NCBI RefSeq assembly: GCF_030687895.1
Contig: NZ_CP117452.1
Span: 1,567,501 to 1,631,500 of the forward strand
Length of the DNA: 64,000 nt
Reading direction: 5' to 3'
Source: Pseudomonas sp. FP198
Lineage (GTDB): Bacteria; Pseudomonadota; Gammaproteobacteria; Pseudomonadales; Pseudomonadaceae
In this document: in pieces, positions 16,483-25,169 of the stretch
How the letters are laid out: the number at the start of each line of letters is the position of its first letter
How positions within the stretch are numbered: the first letter of the stretch is position 1
The notes under the pieces: model-generated
Database searches by the model: none
The model's input: only the letters and a program-made list of their open reading frames with translations
Told to the model about the DNA's origin: nothing
Made by a program: the position numbers and the translations under genes

Positions 16483-18270
16483 TCACGCTGAGAACCCCAG
16501 TTCCGCGACAGGCGCCTGCTCAACCATCCCGTTAATCAGATACAAACTCCCCCCGACGATCTCCTTGGCATGGTGCTTGGCCTGCGAAGCCATTTCCGCC
16601 AACTGGCTGGCATCCAGCTCTGCACAGGCCTCGGCGCGCAGATGCACCACCCCGATCGACAACGACAGCAAGGCAAAGTCCTGCCGGATGCCCTGTCGGT
16701 TCAACGCGGTAAAACAGCCGGCTTCCAGATGCTCGGGCCGGTAGAAGCGGCGGCAGTGGTTCTGGAAGTCGCTCAGCAGCTGGGTCAGGCGCTTGCGCCA
16801 GTCGTCCGGGCCGAGGACCAGCAGGAAGTCGTCGCCGCCGATGTGGCCGACGAAATCGCGGCTGGGGTCAATGCGTTCGTTCAGGCATTGGGCCAGGCAC
16901 AGCAGGACTTCGTCACCGCGACCGTAGCCGTAGATGTCGTTGAAGGGTTTGAAACTGTCGATGTCGACGTAGCAGATCACCGACTCCTGGCGCTGCTGCA
17001 GCAGGCGCGTAAGGCACTGCTGGATGGGCACGTTGCCCGGCAGCAGAGTCAGCGGGTTGGCGTAGCGCGCCTGTTGGATCTTCAGTTCGGTGATGAGCTT
17101 GAGTACGTCGATCACCCGGCCCAGGCCGAGGTAGCCGCCGTTGAGGGTGATGATGAAGTCTTCTTCGATGCGCTGGCGGGCGCGGCTGGTGATGAGGCGG
17201 CTGACTTGTTGCAGTGACTGGCTCAGTTCAACCGCGAGGAAATCATCGCTCATCAGGCGGCTGATGGGCTTGCGAGCGAACAGGTCGGTGGCGAAAGGCT
17301 TGAGCAGGGCATCCGAGAGTGAATGACGATGGACGATGCCACACGGTTGGTCACGGTCGTCCAGCACCGCCAGGGAATTGAGGTTGGCCTGGCGCCGGAA
17401 CGCTTCCAGTACCGCTGCCGTCGGCGTGTCGTGGGCGACTGCCGGTTGTTCGTTGAGCAGCGCAGTGAGGTCGTTGACTTCATCGCCCAGCGGTACCACG
17501 CCGCTGTCCTGGCGGGGCATCAATGCCTTGGCGTCCTGGGATGGATGCTCCTGGGGCCGGGCAAGCAAGTAGCCCTGGACCAGGTCGACGCCCATTTCTA
17601 TCAACACAGCGAGCTCTTCCGGCAGTTCGATCCCTTCGGCGATCACCTGGGCCCGTGAAGCCTGGGCGATCTTGAGAATGGAACCGACGAATTCACGCTT
17701 GAGTGCGTCCTGGTGAATGCCATCGATGAAATGCCGATCGATCTTCACGTAGTCAGGTCGCAATTCGGACCACAGCCGCAAGCTTGAATACCCGGCCCCA
17801 AGGTCATCCAGGGCAATGGAAAAACCCATGGCTCGATAGTGATGCAGGGCGGTTTGCAGAAGCTGGAAATCATCGATAGGCGTTTGTTCGGTCAGTTCGA
17901 TAACGACCTGGCTGGGCGGAATGCCGAAGTCCTGCAGCAGCTGCAGGGTGCGGCCGGTCTGGTGGGCCGATTCGAGCAGCGATTCTGGCGAGACGTTGAG
18001 GAACAGTTTGCCCGGCAGCTTCTGTTCGTTGAAGCGCTGGCAGGCACTGCGTCGGCAGGCCAGCTCCAGTTCGCTGAGGCGTCCGGCCTGGCGCGCCACG
18101 GACAATAACGCGATGGGGGAATGCAGCGGGCTGTTCGACGGGCCGCGGGTCAGGGCCTCGTAGCCGAGGATGCGTCGTTCGGAAAGACAGATGATCGGTT
18201 GGAACAGGCTGTGCAAACCGCTTTGACTCAGGATTGAGCTCAAGGCACTCAGCTGTTCTGTCGTGGTCAT
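16483..18270 (-). CDS. EAL-CBS-GGDEF cyclic-di-GMP protein
   Basis: 595 residues from ATG 18270. Order: EAL phosphodiesterase (about 10-245), tandem CBS domains (about 270-400), GGDEF (about 415-580). EAL residues are intact: EALTRG, NVSPESLL, ELTE, DDLGAGYSSL, KIDRHFIDG, AEGIE, QGYLLARP. The GGDEF signature reads GGDDF, a conservative change, and no RxxD inhibitory site is seen. Phosphodiesterase output is therefore the safer prediction, with CBS domains sensing a nucleotide. No membrane segment. The same arrangement as PAO1 PA3258, next to prc. It lies head-to-tail after prc but behind that gene's terminator. Confidence 0.9.
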   Translation of the reverse strand: MTTTEQLSALSSILSQSGLHSLFQPIICLSERRILGYEALTRGPSNSPLHSPIALLSVARQAGRLSELELACRRSACQRFNEQKLPGKLFLNVSPESLLESAHQTGRTLQLLQDFGIPPSQVVIELTEQTPIDDFQLLQTALHHYRAMGFSIALDDLGAGYSSLRLWSELRPDYVKIDRHFIDGIHQDALKREFVGSILKIAQASRAQVIAEGIELPEELAVLIEMGVDLVQGYLLARPQEHPSQDAKALMPRQDSGVVPLGDEVNDLTALLNEQPAVAHDTPTAAVLEAFRRQANLNSLAVLDDRDQPCGIVHRHSLSDALLKPFATDLFARKPISRLMSDDFLAVELSQSLQQVSRLITSRARQRIEEDFIITLNGGYLGLGRVIDVLKLITELKIQQARYANPLTLLPGNVPIQQCLTRLLQQRQESVICYVDIDSFKPFNDIYGYGRGDEVLLCLAQCLNERIDPSRDFVGHIGGDDFLLVLGPDDWRKRLTQLLSDFQNHCRRFYRPEHLEAGCFTALNRQGIRQDFALLSLSIGVVHLRAEACAELDASQLAEMASQAKHHAKEIVGGSLYLINGMVEQAPVAELGFSA

Positions 18271-18286
18271 GGCGATCTCTGGCGAT

Positions 18287-18330
18287 AAAAAAAGGACTGG
18301 GCGCAACCCCTGCTGGGGTGCGCCCGGTCC
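18287..18330 (-). terminator. Rho-independent terminator of prc
   Basis: On the minus strand, GGACCGGGCGCACCCC / GGGGTTGCGCCCAGTCC stem and a run of seven T. It separates prc from the EAL gene. Confidence 0.88.
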
Positions 18331-18400
18331 TGTATTTCACGACAGACTGATGTCAGTTTGATGACACTCCGACGAGCGCCACCATTAAAAGGCCATCATT

Positions 18401-20479
18401 TCAATGTTTGGCGACCGCCGTATTGAGCTTGAGGTAATCGAGCAGGATCCGACCGGTTTCGCTCAGGTAGGCGTCGTCTTCCGGCTTGGTTTTTTCCGGC
18501 TCGGTGATCAGGTCTTCGTCTTCCTTCTTCAGCTCTTTGAGCGGCTCTTCGCCCTTGGCCTTGCGACGCAGGTTTTCCATGGCCAGTTGCTTGGCTTCGA
18601 TGTCGGCATGCTGCGCGCGGCGCTCGGCTTCGTTGAGGGTGACGGTTTTTTCCATCATCAACTTCTGCGCCAGGGCCAGCTTGTCGCGAATAAATACAAA
18701 CTCCGCGTCTTGGGCCGTGCGGGCGTCATGCTCGGATTTCAACTGGGCCAGGTACGGCTTGAACGGGTCCACGGCCGGCTTGATTGCAGGCCGGATGGTG
18801 TCCCACGGCATGGCTTCGGGCAGGGCGCTCTCACCGATTTCCTTGGTGTCGATAATCGACGGGTAATCGATGTCAGGCAGCACGCCCTGGTGTTGGGTGC
18901 TCTGCCCGGAAACCCGGTAGAACTTCGCCAGGGTCAGCTTCAGTTCGCCGTGGTTCAGCGGCTGGATGGTCTGCACGGTGCCTTTGCCGAAGGTCTGGCC
19001 GCCGATGATCAGCGCGCGATGGTAGTCCTGCATGGCGCCGGCGAAAATCTCCGAAGCCGAGGCCGACAGGCGATTGACCAGCAGGGCCATCGGTCCCTTG
19101 TAGAACGCGCCGGGGTTTTCGTCTTCGAGTACATCGACACGACCATCGGCGTTACGCACGAGCACGGTCGGGCCCTTGTCGATGAACAGGCTGGTCAGTT
19201 CGGTGGCTTCCTGCAAGGAGCCACCGCCGTTGTTGCGCAAGTCGATGACCACGCCGTCGACCTTTTCCTTCTGCAGTTCGGTCAGCAGTTTCTTGACGTC
19301 GCGCGTGGTGCTCTTGTAGTTCGGATCCCCGGCGCGAAAGGCCTTGAAGTCCAGATAGAAAGCCGGGATCTCGATGATGCCGAGCTTGTAGTCCTTGCCG
19401 TCCTGCTTGAGCTGGAGGACCGATTTTTTCGCGGCCTGTTCTTCCAGCTTCACTGCTTCACGGGTGATGGATACGACTTTGCTGGTCTGGTCGTTCGGCG
19501 CATTGCTGGCCGGAATGACTTCCAGGCGGACAACCGAGCCTTTCGGGCCGCGGATCAGCTTGACCACTTCGTCCAGGCGCCAGCCGACCACGTCGACCAT
19601 TTCCTTGTTGCCCTGGGCGACGCCGATGATCTTGTCCGCCGGGGCGACCTGCTTGGTCTTGTCGGCAGGGCCGGCCGGCACCAGGCGCACGATCTTGACC
19701 TGATCGTTATCGCTCTGCAGTACCGCGCCGATGCCTTCGAGGGACAGGCTCATGTTGATGTCGAAGTTTTCCGCGTTATCCGGCGACAGATAATTGGTGT
19801 GCGGGTCGTAGGACATCGCGAAGGTATTGATATAGGCCTGGAAGACGTCCTCGGCGCGGGTCTGGTCCAGGCGCGCGAGTTGATTCTTGTAGCGCTTGAT
19901 CAGGGTTTCCTGGATCTGCTTGGGATCCTTGCCGGCGATCTTCATGCGCAACACTTCGTCCTTGACGCGTTTGCGCCACAGGTCGTCGAGTTCGGCGGTG
20001 CTCTTGAGCCATGCGGCGTCCTTGCGGTCGACCAGCAAGGTTTCCTTGGCATTGAAGTCGATCTTGTCGACGCCCTTGTTCAACTCGGCAAGGGCGTAGT
20101 CCAGGCGCGCCTTGACGCGGTCCAGGTAGCGCTTGTAGATAATGAAGCCGGCGTTGAGGTCGCCGCTCTTGAGGAAGTCGTCGAACTGGGTCTTCCACTT
20201 GTCGAATTCGGCGATGTCGCTGGCCAGGAAATAACTGCGCGACGGATCAAGCAGCTTCAGGTAGCTGTCATAGATGATGACCGAGCGCGCGTCATCGAGT
20301 GGCGGCTTGCTGTAGTGATGGCGCTTGAGCAACTCAACCACGTTGAGGCTGGCGATCACCTCGTCGCGATCGGGCTGAAGCTTGTCCCAGCTGTTGGCGG
20401 CGAACGCAGTGTTCGAGAGCGCTGAAGCGCCAAGGCCAATGAAGAGGGCAAGTGCAGTGCTGGGGAAAAAGTGCTTCAT
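18401..20479 (-). CDS. prc: Periplasmic tail-specific protease Prc (AlgO)
   Basis: 692 residues. Signal peptide MKHFFPSTALAL...TAFA, N-terminal Prc/NlpI-binding region, PDZ domain (about 230-320: SLEGIGAVLQ...PADKIIGVAQG), S41 peptidase core with the Ser/Lys dyad in SASASEIFAGAM and GGQTFGKGTVQT, and a charged C-terminal tail. It degrades periplasmic substrates with non-polar C-termini; in P. aeruginosa the orthologue AlgO assists MucA degradation and alginate induction. ATG 20479 is chosen because it starts the signal peptide; an in-frame ATG lies 11 codons upstream and neither has a strong RBS. Confidence 0.95.
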   Translation of the reverse strand: MKHFFPSTALALFIGLGASALSNTAFAANSWDKLQPDRDEVIASLNVVELLKRHHYSKPPLDDARSVIIYDSYLKLLDPSRSYFLASDIAEFDKWKTQFDDFLKSGDLNAGFIIYKRYLDRVKARLDYALAELNKGVDKIDFNAKETLLVDRKDAAWLKSTAELDDLWRKRVKDEVLRMKIAGKDPKQIQETLIKRYKNQLARLDQTRAEDVFQAYINTFAMSYDPHTNYLSPDNAENFDINMSLSLEGIGAVLQSDNDQVKIVRLVPAGPADKTKQVAPADKIIGVAQGNKEMVDVVGWRLDEVVKLIRGPKGSVVRLEVIPASNAPNDQTSKVVSITREAVKLEEQAAKKSVLQLKQDGKDYKLGIIEIPAFYLDFKAFRAGDPNYKSTTRDVKKLLTELQKEKVDGVVIDLRNNGGGSLQEATELTSLFIDKGPTVLVRNADGRVDVLEDENPGAFYKGPMALLVNRLSASASEIFAGAMQDYHRALIIGGQTFGKGTVQTIQPLNHGELKLTLAKFYRVSGQSTQHQGVLPDIDYPSIIDTKEIGESALPEAMPWDTIRPAIKPAVDPFKPYLAQLKSEHDARTAQDAEFVFIRDKLALAQKLMMEKTVTLNEAERRAQHADIEAKQLAMENLRRKAKGEEPLKELKKEDEDLITEPEKTKPEDDAYLSETGRILLDYLKLNTAVAKH

Positions 20480-20621
20480 GCTGATTCGACGCAGGGACAA
20501 TTGATCACGCATATTAGGCCGTCTTTGAAGTCGCCGGTTCCATGTGGCCCGGGCGCATAATGCAAGAAAGCCCGGCGTTGTAACAGCAGCGGGCCCAGTC
20601 GAGACTCACTATGGAGGCACC

Positions 20622-21584
20622 GTGAAAGCATTGCAAGGCGTTGAAGGCCAAGTGGTATGGGCAGATGAGCCAAGTCCGGCGTGTGATGCCGGGCAAGTTC
20701 GCATCCGTGTAGCGGCCGCCGGCCTGAATCGGGCCGATTTGTTGCAGAAAGCCGGGCATTATCCACCGCCACCCGGCGCCAGCCAGGTGTTGGGGCTGGA
20801 ATGTTCCGGGGTGATCAGTGAGGTCGGGCCGGGCTCGTCCTGGCAGGTCGGCGACCGGGTTTGCGCCTTGCTGGCCGGCGGCGCAATGGCCGAGGAAGTG
20901 GTGGTCGATGGTCGGCATGTGTTGCCCGTTCCGGAAGGCCTGTCACTGGCCGAAGCCGCCGCGCTGCCTGAGGTCTACGCCACCGCGTGGCTGAATCTGT
21001 TCCAGCTGGCCGGGCTCAGGCCGGGTGAAAAAGTGCTGCTGCACGCCGGCGCCAGCGGCGTCGGTTCGGCCGCGATCCAGCTGTGCAAGGCGTTCGGCAA
21101 CCCGTGCTGGGTCAGCGTCGGTTCGGCCGAGCGGCTGGCCTATTGCGAAGCGCTCGGGGCCCAGGGCGGCGTGGTGCGCACCGACGACATCAACAGCCTG
21201 AACGACTTCGGGCCGTTCGACGTGATCCTCGATCCGGTCGGCGCCAACTACGCCAGCCTCAACGTGAAACTTTTGTCAGTTGACGGGCGCTGGGTATTGA
21301 TCGGGCTAATGGGCGGGCGCACCACCGAGCTCGATCTGGCCCAGGTGCTGGGCAAGCGTATCCAGTTGCTGGGTTCGACTTTGCGCAGTCGCAATGATCA
21401 GTTCAAGGCCGACCTGATCGCCGAGTTGGGGCAACAGGTGTGGCCGTTGTTTGCCGACAAGCGCCTGAGCCCGCAGTTGGCCAGGACGTTTGCGATCAGC
21501 GATGCCGAGGCGGCGTTTGCCGAGCTGGCGACCAATCAGGTGTCCGGGAAACTGGTCCTGGTGGTCGATGACAGCCTGAGCTGA
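20622..21584 (+). CDS. NAD(P)H quinone oxidoreductase (zinc-free medium-chain dehydrogenase)
   Basis: 320 residues from a GTG with GGAGG five bases before it. MDR fold: AGLNRADLLQKAGHYPPPPGASQVLGLE (quinone oxidoreductase/PIG3 type), the Rossmann motif HAGASGVGSAAIQLCKAFG, and GLMGGRTTELDLAQVLGKRI near the C-terminus. No structural or catalytic zinc cysteines, as in the Qor/TP53I3 subgroup. Divergent from prc with 142 bp between starts, as in PAO1 (PA3256). Confidence 0.9.
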   Translation: MKALQGVEGQVVWADEPSPACDAGQVRIRVAAAGLNRADLLQKAGHYPPPPGASQVLGLECSGVISEVGPGSSWQVGDRVCALLAGGAMAEEVVVDGRHVLPVPEGLSLAEAAALPEVYATAWLNLFQLAGLRPGEKVLLHAGASGVGSAAIQLCKAFGNPCWVSVGSAERLAYCEALGAQGGVVRTDDINSLNDFGPFDVILDPVGANYASLNVKLLSVDGRWVLIGLMGGRTTELDLAQVLGKRIQLLGSTLRSRNDQFKADLIAELGQQVWPLFADKRLSPQLARTFAISDAEAAFAELATNQVSGKLVLVVDDSLS

Positions 21585-21601
21585 TCGGGAGTCGGTGCCC
21601 T

Positions 21602-21731
21602 GTGGCGAGGGAGCTTGCTCCCGCTGGGTGGCGTAGCCGCCCCAATCTCGACGACGCGTCTGTTCGGAAGGATCGCGTCAGCCAGCTTTACGACTGCTTC
21701 GCAGCCGAGCGGGAGCAAGCTCCCTCGCCAC
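21602..21731. repeat. REP pair, family B
   Basis: Inverted family B copies. The right copy runs directly into the nonanucleotide tandem repeat. Confidence 0.9.
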
Positions 21732-21808
21732 AACAGCCACAACAGCCACAACAGCCACAACAGCCACAACAGCCACAACAGCCACAACAGCCACAACAGC
21801 CACAGCAG
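21728..21808. repeat. Tandem 9-bp repeat (CCACAACAG)x9
   Basis: Eight exact CCACAACAG units and one CCACAGCAG. The first unit begins with the last four bases (CCAC) of the adjoining REP copy. Non-coding, between the convergent quinone oxidoreductase and HAD genes. Confidence 0.95.
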
Positions 21809-21851
21809 CCACAAGCCATTAAGGCCTTAGGTGTTGTGGAGTTGATCTGCT

Positions 21852-22505
21852 TCACTTCCAGATATGAACCGGCCAGCCGGCCGATTCGGCATGGGCCTTC
21901 AATACCGGGTCCGGGTTCACGACGTGCGGGTGATCGACCTTGAGCAGCAACGGCAGGTCATTGCGCGAGTCGGAATAGAAACTCGCGCCTTCCAGGTTTT
22001 CCTCCTCGGCGTCCAGCCAATCCAGCAGCCGGGCGATCTTGCCTTCGCGATAGGTCAGGGTGCCCACGGTCTTGCCGCTGTACACGCCATGGGCGACGTC
22101 CAGCTCGATCGCGAGGATCTCATCGATGCCCAGGCGTTCGGCGATTGGCTTGACCAGGTGCGTGCCCGAGGCCGAGATCACCAGGATCCGGTCACCGGCC
22201 TTGCGGTGCTCGGCGATGGCCTTGGTGGCGTCGCTGAAGATGATCGGTTCGATGAAGTCCTCCACCCACGGTGCCACTAGGTGTTCGATCTCTTCCGGCG
22301 TGCGGCCGATCATCGGTTCCAGGCTGAAGTCCATGTACTCTTCCATGCGCAGCTTGCCATGGCTGTAGGCGTCCATCAGCTCGTTGTTGCGGCGCATGAA
22401 CGACTCGGGATCGACCCAGCCCAGGCGCCCCATCTGCTCGCTCCAGAGGGTGGCGCAATCGCCGTGGATCAGGGTTTCGTCCAGATCAAAAATTGCCAGA
22501 GCCAT
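21852..22505 (-). CDS. HAD-superfamily (SerB-like, subfamily IB) phosphatase
   Basis: 217 residues. The four HAD motifs are present: FDLDETLI (nucleophile and acid Asp), VISASGTH, the Lys near EGKIARLL, and FYSDSRNDLPLL. The cap helices make it an IB hydrolase of the SerB/phosphoserine-phosphatase-like group. Start at the second ATG of a TTG-ATG pair. It lies 45 bp downstream of the ABC ATPase on the same strand and may be the last gene of that operon, in which case a phosphate-ester substrate would be consistent. Confidence 0.88.
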   Translation of the reverse strand: MALAIFDLDETLIHGDCATLWSEQMGRLGWVDPESFMRRNNELMDAYSHGKLRMEEYMDFSLEPMIGRTPEEIEHLVAPWVEDFIEPIIFSDATKAIAEHRKAGDRILVISASGTHLVKPIAERLGIDEILAIELDVAHGVYSGKTVGTLTYREGKIARLLDWLDAEEENLEGASFYSDSRNDLPLLLKVDHPHVVNPDPVLKAHAESAGWPVHIWK

Positions 22506-22550
22506 CAACGCGCTTCCCTTTTCAAGATATCTTCAAAATCAACCAGACCA

Positions 22551-23540
22551 TCAGGCTACCTCACACAGCGCCGATGGATCGATGGAAAGTGCCAGCCGTG
22601 CACCATCGGGATGCAGGTCGGCGGCCGAGCGGTTGAGCACATCCACCACCAGTTCCACGCCGCGGGCCTCGACCCGGTAGCGGATCACGTTGCCCAGCAG
22701 GCTGTGGCTGCGGATCAGCGCGTCGGGATCGCCGTTGCGACTCAGCTCGATGGCTTCCGGGCGAATGGCTATGCGACCGTTCACCGGGCGTTGCAGCAGC
22801 TTGCTCGCGCTGTCGGCGTCGAGCAGGTTGTAGTTGCCGATGAAGCCGGCGGCAAAGACATCGACGGGGGCAGTGTAAAGGGTCTCGGCATCGCCGCTCT
22901 GGACGATCTTTCCCTGATTCATCAGGAAAATCCGATCAGACATGGTCAGGGCTTCTTCCTGATCGTGTGTGACAAAGATGGTGGTCAGGCCCAGTTCCCG
23001 CTGGATCTGACGGATCTGTTCGCGCAAGTGCTTGCGAATCCGCGCGTCCAGCGCCGACAGCGGCTCGTCCAGCAGCAACAGGCGCGGCCGGGTGACCAGG
23101 GAGCGGGCCAGGGCCACGCGTTGGCATTGGCCGCCAGACAGTTGATGGGGGTAGCGGGCGGCAAAGTCATGCAGCTCCACCAGCCGCAGAATCTCCAGTA
23201 CACGCTGGCGACTGTCCGAAGCGTCGACCTTTTGCATGCGCAGGCCGAAGGCGACGTTCTGCTCCACGGTCATGTTGGGGAACAGCGCATAACTCTGGAA
23301 GACCATGCCGATCCCGCGCCTCTGCGGACTCAGCGGCACGATGTCTTGGCCGTCCAGCAGGATCTGGCCCGTATCCACCGCTGTCAGGCCGGCAATGCAG
23401 CGCAGCAGCGTGGACTTGCCGCACCCGGAAGGGCCGAGCAGGGTGACGAACTCGCCCTTGTGGATTTCGCAGTTGATGTCGCTGAATACCGGCGTGCCGG
23501 CGTAGCCTTTCTGCAAATGTTGGACGCTGACGTAGCTCAT
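22551..23540 (-). CDS. ABC importer ATP-binding protein (PotA/FbpC/PhnT type)
   Basis: 329 residues. Walker A GPSGCGKST, signature LSGGQCQRVALAR, Walker B LLLLDEPLSALD, switch FVTHDQEEAL, then a C-terminal TOBE-like domain (about 245-325). The length and TOBE tail fit importers for spermidine, ferric iron or aminoethylphosphonate. ATG overlaps the preceding permease stop by 4 bp (ATGA), so translation is coupled. Substrate unproven. Confidence 0.92.
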   Translation of the reverse strand: MSYVSVQHLQKGYAGTPVFSDINCEIHKGEFVTLLGPSGCGKSTLLRCIAGLTAVDTGQILLDGQDIVPLSPQRRGIGMVFQSYALFPNMTVEQNVAFGLRMQKVDASDSRQRVLEILRLVELHDFAARYPHQLSGGQCQRVALARSLVTRPRLLLLDEPLSALDARIRKHLREQIRQIQRELGLTTIFVTHDQEEALTMSDRIFLMNQGKIVQSGDAETLYTAPVDVFAAGFIGNYNLLDADSASKLLQRPVNGRIAIRPEAIELSRNGDPDALIRSHSLLGNVIRYRVEARGVELVVDVLNRSAADLHPDGARLALSIDPSALCEVA

Positions 23541-24337
23541 TGGCTTTTGTCCTTGTTCAAGATGTTGGCCGCCCAGGTCAGGACCAGTACGAAGAAGAAG
23601 TAGGAAATCACCAGCGCACTGGTGAAATGGCCGCTGCTGTTGCGCATGTTGTTCAGATACACCTGCAAGGTTTCATAGCGGGTGCCGACGAGGATGTTGG
23701 CAAACACGAACTCGCCGAACAGGAACGAGAAGGACAGCAGCAGCGCCACCATCAGGCCCTTGCGCAGGTTCGGCAGCACCACCAGCAACGCGGCCTGGAA
23801 AGTGCTGGCGCCGAGCAGTTGGGCGGCGTCCATCAGGTCGCGCAGGTTGATGGCTTGCAGGTTGTTGGTGATCGCCCGGTACATGAACGGCAGGGCGACG
23901 GTGAAGTAGCAGCCAATCAGGATCCACGGCGTGCCGACCATCGCCAGTGGCCCGGAGCCATAGAGCTGCAACAACCCCACCGAGGACACCACCGGCGGCA
24001 CCGCGAAGGGCAGCAGGATGAGGATGTTCATCAGCGCGTCGAGTTTCGGAAAGTGGTAGTGCACCACGAACAGCAGCGGCAGGATCAGCACCACCGAAAG
24101 CACCAGCGCGCCCACGCAGACAATCAGCGATTGGCCGAAGGCGTGTAGAAAGCGCGGGTCGCTCCAGAGCTGCAAGTACCACTTGAAGGTGAAGCCGCTG
24201 GGCAGCACGGTGGCCGACCAACTGCTGGCGATGGAATAGATGAGCGTGCCGGCGAGGGGTAGCAGCAGGATGGCGAACAGCAGGTACACCACCGCTCGAT
24301 GATAGACCCCGGCCGGGCCCGATTCAGCGCGAGACAT
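23537..24337 (-). CDS. ABC importer permease (second)
   Basis: 266 residues, six membrane helices. EAA loop seen as DAAQLLGASTFQAALLVVLPNLRKG. BPD-type permease domain as in PotC/FbpB families. The start overlaps the first permease by 14 bp; the stop overlaps the ATPase start. Confidence 0.92.
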   Translation of the reverse strand: MSRAESGPAGVYHRAVVYLLFAILLLPLAGTLIYSIASSWSATVLPSGFTFKWYLQLWSDPRFLHAFGQSLIVCVGALVLSVVLILPLLFVVHYHFPKLDALMNILILLPFAVPPVVSSVGLLQLYGSGPLAMVGTPWILIGCYFTVALPFMYRAITNNLQAINLRDLMDAAQLLGASTFQAALLVVLPNLRKGLMVALLLSFSFLFGEFVFANILVGTRYETLQVYLNNMRNSSGHFTSALVISYFFFVLVLTWAANILNKDKSQ

Positions 24338-25169
24338 GGTAGCTCCTCTTCAGCAGCAACTGATGGACGACGGTCACCAGGGTCATCAACGCCACCAGCA
24401 CCACGGCCAGGGCGCTGGCCATGTTCGGGTCGAGGGAAATGTCGCCGGAGACCATCGCCGCGATGCGGATCGGCAGGACGTTGAAATTGCCGGTGGTCAG
24501 CGCATACACCGTGGCATAGGCGCCGAGGGCGTTGGCCAGCAGGATCACGAACGTGCCGAGCAGCGCGGGGGTCAGCACCGGCAAGCCGATGTGCCGCCAG
24601 AACTGCCAGCCGCTGGCGCCCAACAGGGACGCCGACTCACGCCAGTCTTCGCGCAGCGCGTCGAAGGCCGGGTAAAGCAGCAGCACGCCCAGGGGGATCT
24701 GGAAATAGGTGTAGAGAATGATCAGCCCGGTTTTCGAATACAGGTTGAAGTCCTCGATGATCCCCGCCTGCTTGAGCATGATCGTGATGCTGCCGTTGAA
24801 CCCCAGCAGGATGATGAACGCGAAGGCCAGGGGCACGCCGGCGAAGTTGCTGGTCATGTTGGCGAAGGCGTTGACGAAGTTGCGCAGCCGCGAATCGACA
24901 CGGCGCAGGGAGTAGCTGCCGAGCACGGCGATGATGATGCCGAACACGCTGGACCAGAAACTGATTTCGAGGCTGTGCTGGATCGCCTGTCGGTAGAATT
25001 TCGAGCTGAAGATCTTGCTGAAGTTGGCCAGGCCCCAGCCGAACTCTTCCGATTCCAGGCTGTTGACCAGCACCCAGAGCAGCGGGGCGATCTGGAACAC
25101 AATGAAAAAAATTGCAAAGGGCACCAGGCACAACACTGCCAGCCATTTGCCGCGCGTCATGGCATTCAC
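24324..25169 (-). CDS. ABC importer permease (first)
   Basis: 281 residues, six membrane helices. EAA loop RESASLLGASGWQFWRHIGL. Start choice: the GTG at 25169 overlaps the stop of the upstream hydrolase (GTGA) and has AGGAG eight bases before it. The ATG three codons later (MTRGKWL) is too far from that site; either gives nearly the same protein. PotB-like partner of the second permease. Confidence 0.9.
   Translation of the reverse strand: MNAMTRGKWLAVLCLVPFAIFFIVFQIAPLLWVLVNSLESEEFGWGLANFSKIFSSKFYRQAIQHSLEISFWSSVFGIIIAVLGSYSLRRVDSRLRNFVNAFANMTSNFAGVPLAFAFIILLGFNGSITIMLKQAGIIEDFNLYSKTGLIILYTYFQIPLGVLLLYPAFDALREDWRESASLLGASGWQFWRHIGLPVLTPALLGTFVILLANALGAYATVYALTTGNFNVLPIRIAAMVSGDISLDPNMASALAVVLVALMTLVTVVHQLLLKRSYHVSR

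Noticed and set aside
18404..20425. A 673-codon plus-strand open frame opposite prc
   Set aside because: Shadow frame; the minus strand encodes a complete Prc protease with signal peptide and Ser/Lys dyad.
21602..21943. Possible Gln/Pro-rich protein from the CCACAACAG repeats
   Set aside because: The frame consists of REP sequence plus microsatellite; no RBS, and it overlaps the 3' end of the HAD gene on the other strand.
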